From contig MKUZ01000014.1 in assembly GCA_001899065.1 (NCBI GenBank), positions 55,021 through 119,020 on the forward strand: 64,000 bases of DNA, given 5' to 3'. This document shows, one piece after another, positions 32,862-42,332 of the stretch. The notes beneath the pieces are model-generated. The model did not search any database. It was not told the DNA's origin and was given only the letters and a program-made list of their open reading frames with translations. The stretch is from Devosia sp. 66-22 (GTDB lineage: Bacteria > Pseudomonadota > Alphaproteobacteria > Rhizobiales > Devosiaceae). The first letter of the stretch is position 1. The number at the start of each line of letters is the position of its first letter. The translations under genes were made by a program, and so were the position numbers.

Positions 32862-35717
32862 ATGATGACAGCCGACCTCCTCGCCCGCAACGCGCCCGTC
32901 TGGGAGAGCCATCCGTGGTTCCTCGAGCTCTACGCGGCGCTGCTCGACGATCCGCGCCAGGCCGAGACGGCGATCGCCGCGCGGCTTGCAGGCGCCGGTG
33001 ATGCGATCGAGGCCGGACTGGCGCTGTTTCTCGCGGGCACGCATGCGGACGTGACCGGCGATGGGCGCCTCGTACGGCAGGCCGGCGGCACGGTGAACAT
33101 CGTGGCCGATGCGCTGCGGCGCGAGATGAGCCCGGCCAACAATGGCTTTACCGATACCTGGGTGCTGGCACTCTGGGCCGGCGCCCTGCGGCTCGCCAAT
33201 CTGGTACTCGCGCGTGGCGACCTCACCAAGCTCGTCGCGCCCGCCAAGAACCACGCCTATGCGCGGCATACGGGCGGCGGCACGCTGATGTCGTCGTCGG
33301 ACCGCACGACGCTGGGATTCGATGTCCTGCTGGCGGCCGTGCCGTTCGGCCTGTTCGATGCCGAGGACCTCGTGCTGGTTGACGCCGCGCGGCAGCTCGC
33401 GGCGCGCAAGGAGGCCACGCCGGCCGAGCGGCAGATGCTCGCCTGGTACTATGGCGAGCAGGGCAGCTACGGCCGGGCGCGCGACCTCGTCGCCGGCGAT
33501 GCCATTGTCACGCAGATCGTGCGCAAGCGGCTCAAGCGGATGGGCCAGCTCGATGCGCGCTTCATCCGCCACCTCCCCGACGGCCACGGCAATCGCTACG
33601 AACCGCTGATCGAGGAGCGCTTCCCCAAGCTCGTCACGCCGGCCGACGAGGTGATCGTCAACGCCGTCGCGTCGCCTCTCAGCGAGCGCGACGTGCTCGA
33701 ATGCGTGGTGGATGGCGAGGTGGTCGCGGGCACATTCCGGACCACGCATTGGGAGTTCGTGCTGTCGGCGCGCAGCGCGCATTCGACCCCGAACTACCGT
33801 CTGCGTTTCCGCGATCATCCGGAGGTCGCCACGACGCTCTACCGCTATGAGGTGCTCGAGCGGCGCGACGGCGGGCCGGTCGAGATCGGCGGCCTGCCCG
33901 GTGGGGTGAGTGTGTCGCAGGTGTCGAGCCTCGTCGGCTCGGATGGGCGCATCCGCGAGATTTCGCTGAAGCTGACGCACGCCGCGGCGGGCATCTTCGG
34001 GCTCGGCGAGCGCTACAATGCGCTCGACCAGGCCGGCAATCGCGTCGACCAGTTCGTCTACAATCAATACAAGAACCAGGGCCTGCGCACCTACATCCCG
34101 ATGCCGGTGTTCTACACCGACAGGGGGTTCGGGCTGCATGTCGATACCGACTCCTACTCCTGGTTCGATTTCCGCGAGCCCGGCGTGACGCTGCTCGGCG
34201 TCGAGGCCGACAGCCTCCGGCTCGACTTCCTCACCGGCAGCGTCAACGATCAGGTGGCGCAGTTCCTCGAACGCACCGGCGAGCCGCAGAACGTCCCGCT
34301 GTGGGCGCTCGGCCCGTGGATGAGCTCCAACAATTGGGACAGCGAGGCGGAAGTCCGCAGGCAGGTCGCGCTCACCGAGGAGCATGGCATCCCCGCCACG
34401 GTGCTCGTCATCGAGGCATGGAGCGATGAAGCGACGTTCTACATCTTCAACGACGCCACCTATGCCGAAAAGCCCGGCAGCGATGCCTTCACCTATGCCG
34501 ATTTCACCTTCCCCGAATGGGGACGCTGGCCCGACCCCAAGGGGATGGTCGAGCACCTGCACGAGCGCGGGCTGAAGCTCATCCTGTGGCAGATTCCGGT
34601 CATCAAGCAGACGGCGGCGCTGCGGCACGCGCAGAAGCGGCGCGACGAGGCGCACTTCCTCGCCGAAGGTTTCGGCGTGCGCCACCCCGACGGCGAGGCG
34701 CTGCGCCTGCCCGAAGGCTGGTTCAAGGACTCGCTGCTGATGGACTTCACCAATCCCGCGGGCATGGACTGGTGGTTCGGCAAGCGCCAGTACCTCATCG
34801 ACGACCTTGGGGTCGATGGCTTCAAGACCGATGGCGGCGAAATGGTCTGGGGCCGCGACCTGATGTTCGCCGACGGCACCGACGGGCTGCTCAACCGCAA
34901 CCGCTATCCGCGCGACTACATCGCGGCCTACTACCGCTTCGCGCAGCAGAACGGCGGCATCTGCTTCTCGCGTGCCGGCTACACGGGCGCACAGACCTTC
35001 CCCGCGCATTGGGCTGGCGACGAGCGGTCGACCTGGGATGCGTTCAAGCGCAGCCTCCTCGCAGGGCTGTCGGCCGGCATGTCGGGCGTTATCTTCTGGG
35101 GCTGGGACTTCGCCGGCTTCTCGGGCGAGGTGCCGAGCGCCGAGCTCTATCTGCGCGGCGCGCAGATGGCCTGCTTCTGCCCGATCATGCAGTACCACGC
35201 CGAGAGCAAGGCCGAGCTCAATCAGGACCGGACGCCCTGGAACATCGCGGAGCGGTCGGGCGATCCGCGCGCGCTCACCGGCTACGCCTTCTACGCGAAC
35301 CTGCGCATGCAGATGCTGCCCTATCTCGAGCGCGAGGCGGCGCATTGCGTCGCGAACCGGACGCCGCTGATGCGCGCCATGCTGCTCGACCATCAGGACG
35401 ATCCGGTCGCGAGCCGATTGTGGGACCAGTACATGCTCGGCCGCGATCTCCTCGTCGCGCCGGTGATCGAGGAGGGCGCCACCGCCCGCGATGTCTATCT
35501 CCCCGCCGGCCGCTGGTGGCATCTGTTCGAACAGCGCTGGTACGAAGCCGGCTGGCACAATGTGGTGGCGGCGCTGGAGGCGATCCCTGTGTTCCTGCGC
35601 GAGGGCGCCACGCTGCCGCTTGGCTTCGACACGCAGATGCAGCTCGGCTCGACGATGCGGTCCGGCATCAACGAGCCCGAGTATCGGCTCGACCTCGCCG
35701 CCGGGCAGATGCTGTAG
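32862..35717 (+). CDS. GH31-family glycoside hydrolase with a long N-terminal extension
   Basis: A 951-residue retaining glycosidase of family 31 (alpha-glucosidase, alpha-xylosidase and relatives). The catalytic barrel holds nucleophile Asp657 (GVDGFKTDGGE) and likely acid/base Asp720 (HWAGDERSTW); the preceding beta domain has GIFGLGERYNALDQ. Roughly the first 230 residues are helical and unlike the standard family architecture, and the protein is 150-300 residues longer than most bacterial members. No signal peptide. The start is the first of two adjacent ATGs and the ribosome site is weak. It is convergent with the debranching-enzyme gene, 14 bases beyond its stop. The exact linkage specificity is not readable. 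Confidence 0.86.
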   Translation: MMTADLLARNAPVWESHPWFLELYAALLDDPRQAETAIAARLAGAGDAIEAGLALFLAGTHADVTGDGRLVRQAGGTVNIVADALRREMSPANNGFTDTWVLALWAGALRLANLVLARGDLTKLVAPAKNHAYARHTGGGTLMSSSDRTTLGFDVLLAAVPFGLFDAEDLVLVDAARQLAARKEATPAERQMLAWYYGEQGSYGRARDLVAGDAIVTQIVRKRLKRMGQLDARFIRHLPDGHGNRYEPLIEERFPKLVTPADEVIVNAVASPLSERDVLECVVDGEVVAGTFRTTHWEFVLSARSAHSTPNYRLRFRDHPEVATTLYRYEVLERRDGGPVEIGGLPGGVSVSQVSSLVGSDGRIREISLKLTHAAAGIFGLGERYNALDQAGNRVDQFVYNQYKNQGLRTYIPMPVFYTDRGFGLHVDTDSYSWFDFREPGVTLLGVEADSLRLDFLTGSVNDQVAQFLERTGEPQNVPLWALGPWMSSNNWDSEAEVRRQVALTEEHGIPATVLVIEAWSDEATFYIFNDATYAEKPGSDAFTYADFTFPEWGRWPDPKGMVEHLHERGLKLILWQIPVIKQTAALRHAQKRRDEAHFLAEGFGVRHPDGEALRLPEGWFKDSLLMDFTNPAGMDWWFGKRQYLIDDLGVDGFKTDGGEMVWGRDLMFADGTDGLLNRNRYPRDYIAAYYRFAQQNGGICFSRAGYTGAQTFPAHWAGDERSTWDAFKRSLLAGLSAGMSGVIFWGWDFAGFSGEVPSAELYLRGAQMACFCPIMQYHAESKAELNQDRTPWNIAERSGDPRALTGYAFYANLRMQMLPYLEREAAHCVANRTPLMRAMLLDHQDDPVASRLWDQYMLGRDLLVAPVIEEGATARDVYLPAGRWWHLFEQRWYEAGWHNVVAALEAIPVFLREGATLPLGFDTQMQLGSTMRSGINEPEYRLDLAAGQML

Positions 35718-35731
35718 GCCGACGCAAGCGC

Positions 35732-37522
35732 TTACTTCGCCGTCGTCACATAGATCAGCGCCGCCGCTGCCCAGGCCTGCGGGCGGCACGATTCCGTGTA
35801 GGGCAGAGGCGGCGTGCTGCCGTCGCGCGGATAGCCGCCGACGAGCTCGGGGAGGCGGAGGTCGGCCGAGTGTCCGGCCAGTGCCGTAAGCCCGTCGCGC
35901 ACGCGCGCAAAACCCGCGTGGTCGCCATAACGATTGAGGCCCGCCGCAAACAGCGCGGTGTCGTGCGGCCAGACGGAGCCATTGTGATAGGAGAGCGGAT
36001 TGTAGCGCTTCTCCTTCGTCGACAGCGTGCGGAGGCCATAGCCCGACCACATGTCGTCGGCGAACAGCCGCGCGATCACCGTCGGTGCCTTGTCGTCCGG
36101 TACGATGCCGGACCAGAGCAGATGCCCGGCGTCGGACGCGACGACGTCGAGCTGCCGGCCGTCGGCATCGAGCGCGAGGGCGTAGGTCTGCTGCGCCGGC
36201 ATCCAGAACAGCCGGTCAACCGTTTCGGCCAGCTTGGCGGCGCGATCGCTCCAGCCCTGGCGTTCGGCTTCGAGTCCGCCGCAGAGGCGCGACAGGTCGA
36301 TGGCCGCGTTGAGCGCGGCAAAGACGTAACCCTGCACTTCGGCGACCGCGAGGCCGCCCGCGGCGAGCCGGCCGTCGCCATAGCTCATCGAATCGGCGCT
36401 GTCCTTCCACGACTGCACGGTGAGGCCATGGCCGTCATCGCGCTGCCGGAAGTTGATGAGCCCGCGAGGATCGGCGTAGCGCTCGATCCAGCGGATGGCG
36501 CTGCGCCAATGGGGCTCGAGCTGTTTGGCCAGCGCACCGTCGCCGGTGCGCGCCGCATAGTCGCCCAGCAGCACGACAAAGAGCGGCGTCGAGTCGGCGC
36601 TGCCGTAGTAGGTGCGGAACGGCATCTCGCCGATGCGGCTGAGCTCGCTCTCGCGGTGCTCATGCATGATCTTGCCCGGTTCCTCGTCGTGGAACGGGTC
36701 CTCGCGCCGGCCCTGCCGTGCCGCGAGATAGGTCAGCGCCGAACGGGCGAGCGACGGGTCGGCGTCGAGCAGCAGCCACGAGGTCAGCAGCGAGTCGCGG
36801 CCAAAGGGCACCACGAAATTGGGGATGCCGGCGGCGATGGTGCGGCCCTCTGCCGGTTCGAGCAGCAGGGATTCGATATCGCGGATCGCCTGCTCGAGCA
36901 CCGGCGTGCGCTCAGCGGTGATCGACGGCATCCAGCGCGGCGTGGCGCTGGGCGCGGCCAAGGCGGCGGGCAGGGTGGTGGCAAAATCGATGGTGATGTG
37001 CCGCGTCAGGCTCTCGCGCGGCGCCAGCAGCAGCGGCGCGACGCCGAGCCCGTCGAGCCGCACCCGCGTCTCGCTGCGGACATCGTCCTGTGCGACATAG
37101 GTGAAGAGCTGCGTGTCGAAATCATCGGTGCGGGCGACCGCGTTGCGCGGCGCCTTGCGGCGCTGGCCGCGCACTTCGAAGATATCGACGAAGTCCGCGT
37201 CGAGCTCCAGCTGCAGGTCGAGCGTCAGGGCCTCGTCGCTCCAGCTCTCGACATGGATGTGCTCCACCACGCCTGTCGGCAGCAGCTCGAGCTTGCGCTC
37301 CAGCATCACTTCCTGCGCGTGGTGGCGCATGCGCGACCAGTATTGCGTCAGCGTCGTTGCCGTCGCGGTCTGCTCGATCAGCTCGAGGTCGCCGAAGGTC
37401 CAGACGTAGCGGCTCAGATGGCGCGTGTCGTGGCGGTAGAAGCCGGCGGCGCGAACGCCGTCTCCGGCCATGCCGCGGTCGTCCAGAATGGCGTAGCAGA
37501 AATCGGACTTGAGCGGGATCAC
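35732..37522 (-). CDS. Amylo-alpha-1,6-glucosidase/glycogen-debranching-type enzyme
   Basis: A 596-residue protein with an N-terminal beta domain of the GDE_N_bis type (LKSDFCYAILDDRGM, FYRHDTRHLSRYVW) and a C-terminal (alpha/alpha)6 barrel. The barrel includes FVVPFGRDSLLTSWLL, TYYGSADSTPLFVVLLGDYAARTGD and NPLSYHNGSVWPHDTALFA. These segments are typical of bacterial debranching-like glucosidases. The GTG start at 37522 overlaps the permease stop as GTGA, so it is coupled to the transporter. No signal peptide. It probably trims sugars brought in by the locus D importer; its precise reaction is unproven. Confidence 0.84.
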   Translation of the reverse strand: MIPLKSDFCYAILDDRGMAGDGVRAAGFYRHDTRHLSRYVWTFGDLELIEQTATATTLTQYWSRMRHHAQEVMLERKLELLPTGVVEHIHVESWSDEALTLDLQLELDADFVDIFEVRGQRRKAPRNAVARTDDFDTQLFTYVAQDDVRSETRVRLDGLGVAPLLLAPRESLTRHITIDFATTLPAALAAPSATPRWMPSITAERTPVLEQAIRDIESLLLEPAEGRTIAAGIPNFVVPFGRDSLLTSWLLLDADPSLARSALTYLAARQGRREDPFHDEEPGKIMHEHRESELSRIGEMPFRTYYGSADSTPLFVVLLGDYAARTGDGALAKQLEPHWRSAIRWIERYADPRGLINFRQRDDGHGLTVQSWKDSADSMSYGDGRLAAGGLAVAEVQGYVFAALNAAIDLSRLCGGLEAERQGWSDRAAKLAETVDRLFWMPAQQTYALALDADGRQLDVVASDAGHLLWSGIVPDDKAPTVIARLFADDMWSGYGLRTLSTKEKRYNPLSYHNGSVWPHDTALFAAGLNRYGDHAGFARVRDGLTALAGHSADLRLPELVGGYPRDGSTPPLPYTESCRPQAWAAAALIYVTTAK

Positions 37523-38931
37523 TTGACGCCTTCGGAAACCTGATTCGACACGATGTAGCGCTGGAACAGGATGAAAAGCACCAGCACCGGGATGATGGAG
37601 ACGAAGGCGCCGGCGAGCACCAGTCCCCAGTCGCCCTGCGCGCCGCCATAGGAGCGACGGAGCGAGAGCAGGCCCACCTGCACGGTGAGGGCCGAGGGCG
37701 GGCTGGTGATGAGCACCAGCGGCCAGAAGAAATCGTTCCATGCGGCCTGGAACGCCATGATGGCGTTGACGATCACCGCCGGCATCGCGTTGGGCAGCAC
37801 GATGCGCGTGAGGATACCGAGGCGCGAGGCGCCGTCGACCATCGCCGCCTCCTCGATCTCCTTGGGGAAGGTCTCGAAGAACTGCTTCATCAGCAGCACG
37901 TGCGAGCCGACGACGAGCACGGTAATCACCGCCCAGGGTGTGTTGAGCAATCCCAGGTCGCGGAAGATCAGGTAGTTCGAGATGAACGTCACCTGCGCGG
38001 GGATCGTCATCGAGAACAGGACGAGCCCGAAGATCAGCGCGGCACCATGGAATTTGAGGCGGGCGAGCGCGTAGCCGGCCAGGCTCGCCACTACCAGTGT
38101 CATTGCCACGCGTCCCACCGCGATGAGCAGGCTGTTCCACATCCAGCCGGCAAACAGGCTGTTGCCGGTCTGGAGGTCGGCCGTCTCGGTAATGACCCGG
38201 CGATAGTTGTTGAACACGAGGCCGAGCGCGCCCGGCGTGATGTTGTCCCAGCTCGCGACGCGGCCGCGCCGCTCGAAGCGCGTCGGGTTGAGCGTCGACG
38301 CCACGAGCTGCTGGCCGGTGGGGGCACTGAGGTCGAGCGGCGTGCGCTCGATCCACGGGCCGCCCTCGGCCTTGGCGGGGTCGAAGGCGATCTCGTAGGT
38401 GAAGGTGCGGGTCGGCCAGATCTCGCTGGCGCCGGTCGCGGGATCGGTGACGCTCATCTCGCCGTCCGCCGAGCCGGTCTCAGTCAGCAGGGCGTAGTCG
38501 ATGGCGTAGTACTTGGTGAGCGCGGCGGCGACGCCGGAGCCCGGTCGGCGGCGCGGTACCGATGCGTCCGGCGGCACGATCTCGGTGCCCGGTGCGGCGG
38601 TGTAGGTCGCGGAGAACACGATCCTGCCGCCGGGCGCGAAGCCGCCCCACCAGGGATCGCCGGCGCCTTGCCGGCCGAGGTCGGCGGCAGCGACCCAGGC
38701 GAGGGGGTTCACCTGGTCGAAGGCAAGACGGAACGGGCGCTCGAGCGGATCGACCTTGAGCGAGGCAACGAAGGCAACGAGGAACGTGCCCAGCATCACC
38801 GTGGCGACGCCGATGATCACGAGATAGGTCCAGCCGAGCGCGAAGAACTGGCGGCGGCGCAGCGCTTCGGGCGGCAGGCGCTGGCGGAGCGCCGCGGCGG
38901 GCATGGCCGTGGTGAGCGTGGTGTCGGTCAT
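37519..38931 (-). CDS. ABC sugar transporter permease, MalG-like with large periplasmic insertion (locus D)
   Basis: A 470-residue permease, against about 280 for ordinary MalG types. One N-terminal helix (WTYLVIIGVATVMLGTFLVA) is followed by roughly 160 residues, about 60-230, with no hydrophobic segment. This insertion includes DPWWGGFAPGG and FTYEIAFDPAKAEGG and is probably a periplasmic domain. The normal core follows, with coupling loop EEAAMVDGASRLGILTRIVL and the terminal FILFQRYIVSNQVSEGVK. The start overlaps the upstream permease stop (ATGA) and the stop overlaps the debranching-enzyme start. The inserted domain may contact the binding protein or substrate, as the P2 loop does in MalF. 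Confidence 0.88.
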   Translation of the reverse strand: MTDTTLTTAMPAAALRQRLPPEALRRRQFFALGWTYLVIIGVATVMLGTFLVAFVASLKVDPLERPFRLAFDQVNPLAWVAAADLGRQGAGDPWWGGFAPGGRIVFSATYTAAPGTEIVPPDASVPRRRPGSGVAAALTKYYAIDYALLTETGSADGEMSVTDPATGASEIWPTRTFTYEIAFDPAKAEGGPWIERTPLDLSAPTGQQLVASTLNPTRFERRGRVASWDNITPGALGLVFNNYRRVITETADLQTGNSLFAGWMWNSLLIAVGRVAMTLVVASLAGYALARLKFHGAALIFGLVLFSMTIPAQVTFISNYLIFRDLGLLNTPWAVITVLVVGSHVLLMKQFFETFPKEIEEAAMVDGASRLGILTRIVLPNAMPAVIVNAIMAFQAAWNDFFWPLVLITSPPSALTVQVGLLSLRRSYGGAQGDWGLVLAGAFVSIIPVLVLFILFQRYIVSNQVSEGVK

Positions 38932-40019
38932 CTGTCCACCTTGTCGCTGATGCCCAGCGCCCGCTGCAGATAGACGATGATCAGCGTCAGCACGCCGAGG
39001 AGGATCGCGGCGGCGCTCGACATGCCGATGCGCGAGGCCGCGCCCTCGGGGAAGGCGTTGGCGTAGATGTAGAAGGCGAGGGTGATACGGCTCTGGAGCG
39101 GCGCCGCATCGCCCAGGATCGCCACCTGGTCGAACATCTGCAGCGTGCCGATGATGCCCAGCGTCACCACGGCGAAGGTGACCGGGGTGAGCGAGGGCAC
39201 CGTGACATAGAGGAACTGGCGGACGCGGCCGGCGCCGTCGAGCTCGGCGGCTTCGTAGAGCGCGACCGGGATCGACTGCAGCCCCGCAAGGAACAGCAGC
39301 ATCAGCGTCGGCACCGTGGTGAACACGTTCATCAGCGCCACCGACCACAGGGTCTGCGGCAGGAACAGCACGCGCGCCTGCGTATTGAGCCAGGAGATCA
39401 GGAACTGCTCGTCGTAGACGGGCAGCAGCGCGCCGAGGCGCAGCAGGTAGGTCGCGACGATCGCGCCCCCCAGCGCCACGGTGGCGAACACCGGATCGGC
39501 GAGCGACACGCCGTCATAGCGGCGGCGGGCGTTGAAGACGAGGGCGAGCTGGATCGCAAGGAAGATCGCGAGGAAGGCCGCAATGTACCAGCGGGCATTG
39601 ACAACGAACTGCACGAGCTCGGTCATCAGTCCCTGGCGCTGGAACAGCCACAGGAAGATCAGCGTCATGGCGGCGCTCGACATGATCGAGGGCAGGTAGA
39701 ACACGGTGCGCCAGAAGCCGCGTGCCTTGATGACGCCGTTGACCATCACCGCAAGGAGCAGGGCGAGGATCGTCTGGCTGACGGTGACGATCAGCGAGAA
39801 GGCGAGGGTGTTGCTCAGCGCCAGCGTGAACATGCTGTCGCGCAGCATGGCGACGTAATTGCTGAGCCCGATGAAGGCCGGTGTGTTGAACAGATTGTAG
39901 TCGGTGAAGCTGAAGATCAGCGTGCGCACGGCGGCGTAGAGAAAGAAGGTGCCGAGCGAGATCAGGAAGGGCAGCACGAAGAGGTAGCCGACCACATGGT
40001 CCCGTTGCCTCTGGTTCAT
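38928..40019 (-). CDS. ABC sugar transporter permease, MalF-like with inserted helices (locus D)
   Basis: A 363-residue permease. After the conserved FWRTVFYLPSIMSSAAMTLIFLWLF block there is an insertion of about 80 residues. It contains two extra hydrophobic segments (WYIAAFLAIFLAIQLALVF and FATVALGGAIVATYLL) before the core resumes with the EAA loop YEAAELDGAGRVRQFLYVTV. Standard members are near 300 residues and lack this. The ATG at 40019 follows AGGGAGGA. It forms the membrane channel with the equally unusual MalG-like partner downstream, which it overlaps by four bases. Confidence 0.88.
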   Translation of the reverse strand: MNQRQRDHVVGYLFVLPFLISLGTFFLYAAVRTLIFSFTDYNLFNTPAFIGLSNYVAMLRDSMFTLALSNTLAFSLIVTVSQTILALLLAVMVNGVIKARGFWRTVFYLPSIMSSAAMTLIFLWLFQRQGLMTELVQFVVNARWYIAAFLAIFLAIQLALVFNARRRYDGVSLADPVFATVALGGAIVATYLLRLGALLPVYDEQFLISWLNTQARVLFLPQTLWSVALMNVFTTVPTLMLLFLAGLQSIPVALYEAAELDGAGRVRQFLYVTVPSLTPVTFAVVTLGIIGTLQMFDQVAILGDAAPLQSRITLAFYIYANAFPEGAASRIGMSSAAAILLGVLTLIIVYLQRALGISDKVDR

Positions 40020-40074
40020 GCCGTCCTCCCTGATTGTGGGGCCGCTGGGAGGGGGCGGCGGCTCCGAAACGCCG

Positions 40075-41301
40075 TTACTGCTTCTGCGCTGCCATGCCGT
40101 CGAACTTGGCCTGCGCGGCGGCCAGCGCGGTATCGACATCGGCCTCGCCCGTCAGCACGGAGTTGAGGGCAGTGTTGATCGGCTCCATCCAGGCGCCGCC
40201 GAGGTCACCGAAGAAGAACGGCTCGACATTGCCGTCGCTCAGGCCGGCAAAGACCACGCGGTTGACGGTCTGCTCGGGCGTATCGCCCTGCAGCCACGGA
40301 TTGTCGACAAGCGCCGAGCGCGAGGGCAGCGCCAGACCCTGTTCGAGCACCCATTGCTGGGCTTTCTCGGAGGTCAGCAGTTCCGCCACCTTCTGCGCCG
40401 CATCCTTGACGGCGGAGTCGGCATTGACGGTCCAGCCCACGGTGAAGATCAGATTGCCTGCCTGGCCCGATTCCGGGTCCTTGGGAATGCGCGCGGTGCC
40501 CCAGTTGAGGTTGGGGGCGCCGTCGCGGATGCCGCCGATGATCCAGGCGCCCTCCACGGCCACGGCGGTCAGCTCCTTGGTGAAGCAGCCGCCGGTCCAG
40601 CCTTCGCCGACATCGGCCGCCGCCACCGCGGCGCCCGCCGGCACGAGGCCGGTGTACCAGGCGAAGGCGCGCTTGAAGTTGCCGTCGAGCACGGTCTTGC
40701 CCTCGGCATTGAACGGCTCCCAGCCGCTGCCGAGCGCGAAGGCGGCAAAGCGCGCATAGTCGGGCACCACGCACAGGCCATTCACGTCGGGCAGCTTGGC
40801 ATGGATGGCGACGAGCTTGTCCTGCAGCGTGGCCCAGGTCTCGTCGTCGGTCGGGTAGGCGACGCCGGCATCGTCGAAGATGTCCTTATTGTATTGCAGC
40901 GCCAGGGTGTTGAAGTCCTTGGGCAGCGCCATCACCTTGCCGTCATAGGTGAAGGCGTCGATCAGGTTGGGCGCGAAGGGCGAAGTGTCGGCGGTGGTGG
41001 GCTCGACCTTGCCGGTGCCGAAGGCGGCGCGGCTCCAGAAGATGTCGGTGTAGAACAGGTCGGGCGCGGTGCCGGCCGACAGGGCGTTGGTGATGAACTG
41101 GCTGAAGTCGCCGTCCACCGGCTCATAGACCACATTGATGTCGGCGGCCTTGAGGTCCTCGGCCAGCACGTCGGTGATGAGGCCATTGACGAGCGCGACT
41201 TCGGCGCCGCCCCAGCCCGAAATGCGCACGTCCACGGCGGACGCTGCTGAGGTGAGCGCCAGCAGCGACAGGCCGGCGAGGAGTATCTTGGTCTTGTGCA
41301 T
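40075..41301 (-). CDS. ABC sugar transporter, solute-binding protein (locus D)
   Basis: Periplasmic family 1 receptor, 408 residues, with a Sec signal peptide MHKTKILLAGLSLLALTSAA ending before VDVRISGWGG. LFYTDIFWSRAAFGTGKVEP and FNTLALQYNKDIFDDAGVAYPTDDETW are typical. GGAGGAACC precedes the ATG. It lies 30 bases after the LacI gene and 55 before the first permease gene. The ligand is probably a branched or alpha-linked glucan fragment, from the debranching-type enzyme in the same operon. Confidence 0.9.
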   Translation of the reverse strand: MHKTKILLAGLSLLALTSAASAVDVRISGWGGAEVALVNGLITDVLAEDLKAADINVVYEPVDGDFSQFITNALSAGTAPDLFYTDIFWSRAAFGTGKVEPTTADTSPFAPNLIDAFTYDGKVMALPKDFNTLALQYNKDIFDDAGVAYPTDDETWATLQDKLVAIHAKLPDVNGLCVVPDYARFAAFALGSGWEPFNAEGKTVLDGNFKRAFAWYTGLVPAGAAVAAADVGEGWTGGCFTKELTAVAVEGAWIIGGIRDGAPNLNWGTARIPKDPESGQAGNLIFTVGWTVNADSAVKDAAQKVAELLTSEKAQQWVLEQGLALPSRSALVDNPWLQGDTPEQTVNRVVFAGLSDGNVEPFFFGDLGGAWMEPINTALNSVLTGEADVDTALAAAQAKFDGMAAQKQ

Positions 41302-41331
41302 GGTTCCTCCGTTGGACCGGCTCGGGCCGGC

Positions 41332-42282
41332 TCAGGTTGTTTGACGTCGTACAAGCTCGGTGGGCATCAGTAGCTTGCGCGGCTGTGCGCCGCGCCTGGC
41401 CTCGGCGAGGAGCTTGATGGCTGCCTCGGCCAGTTTGGGGAAATCCTGGCGGATGGTGGTGAGCCGCGCCGCGAGATCGGGGAGATCGTCGAAGCCGACC
41501 ACCGAAACGTCCTCCGGCACAGCGACGCCGGCATCCTCGAGCGCTGCGAGCGCACCGAGCGCCAGCTCGTCGGTCTCGCAGAACAGGCCGTCGAATGGAA
41601 CGCCGTTCACAAGGCGCGGCGCGAGAGCGCGGTAACCCTGCAGCGAGGGCGTTGCTGTCGCGTCCGCTTCGATGATCACCGGTTCGATGGCGGCTGCCTG
41701 CGCGGTGGCGACGAAGGCGTCAACGCGCAGCACGCGCTTGCCGCCCTCTGGCTTGCCCTGCAGCACGGCGAGCCGCCTGCGGCCGAGCCCGAGCAGGTGC
41801 TGCGCGGCCAGTTCGCCGCCATGGTGATCGTCGGCGGCGACGCAGAAGCAGTCGAGATCGTGGCCGATGGCGACGGTGGGGATGCGGCGTGCGACGGCCG
41901 AAGCGGGCCGCGGATCGTTCGGACCGATGCCCACGAGGATCAGGCCGCCAATGTCGAGGCCGTCATTGAAGCGATCCGAAGTGATGAGCTCGACCGACCA
42001 GCCGGAAAGCCCGAGCTGGTGGCTCAACGCCTGGTGCATCAGCGAGACGAAGCGGCCGGCGGCGTGGTCGTGAGCGCCGAGCGAGAGGCCGACGACGGCC
42101 TTGTTGCCCCAGCTCAGGCGCCGGCCGGCGATCGAGGGTTCGTAGCCGACCTCGCGGCAGACGCGCAGCACGTGCTCGCGGGTTTCGGCGACGACGGAGG
42201 AATCATTGTGGAGCGCGCGCGAGACGGTGGCGACGGAATATCCGGACTTTTCTGCGACCAGCGCGATGGTGGCCCGCCTCAT
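41332..42282 (-). CDS. LacI-family transcriptional regulator of locus D
   Basis: A 316-residue repressor, first gene of the locus D operon. The helix-turn-helix is in ATIALVAEKSGYSVATVSRAL, and the effector domain ends with LALGALAALEDAGVAVPEDVSVVGFDDLPDL split over the usual strands. The ATG at 42282 follows GGAGGAGTGAGG; a longer in-frame start at 42414 would add residues lacking a ribosome site. Two palindromes lie in its promoter region, one overlapping the -10, so autorepression is likely. Confidence 0.9.
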   Translation of the reverse strand: MRRATIALVAEKSGYSVATVSRALHNDSSVVAETREHVLRVCREVGYEPSIAGRRLSWGNKAVVGLSLGAHDHAAGRFVSLMHQALSHQLGLSGWSVELITSDRFNDGLDIGGLILVGIGPNDPRPASAVARRIPTVAIGHDLDCFCVAADDHHGGELAAQHLLGLGRRRLAVLQGKPEGGKRVLRVDAFVATAQAAAIEPVIIEADATATPSLQGYRALAPRLVNGVPFDGLFCETDELALGALAALEDAGVAVPEDVSVVGFDDLPDLAARLTTIRQDFPKLAEAAIKLLAEARRGAQPRKLLMPTELVRRQTT

Positions 42283-42315
42283 CCTCACTCCTCCAGCGCC
42301 CGCTCCTTCGGAATC

Positions 42316-42325
42316 TAAGCGCTTA
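42316..42325. promoter_or_regulatory. Downstream palindrome in the locus D leader
   Basis: TAAGCGCTTA is a perfect palindrome, reading TGTAAGCGCTTAGA on the minus strand and close to the common LacI-family operator TGTAAGCGCTTACA. It lies between the promoter and the regulator start. Confidence 0.6.
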
Positions 42326-42332
42326 CATCGGC

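Noticed and set aside
32760..36050. A 1096-codon open frame on the minus strand
   Set aside because: It lies opposite the GH31 gene, whose catalytic motifs are unmistakable. High GC makes long antisense frames common here.
34517..37543. A 1008-codon open frame on the plus strand
   Set aside because: It is out of frame with GH31 and antisense to the debranching enzyme, with low-complexity arginine/alanine composition and no family motif.
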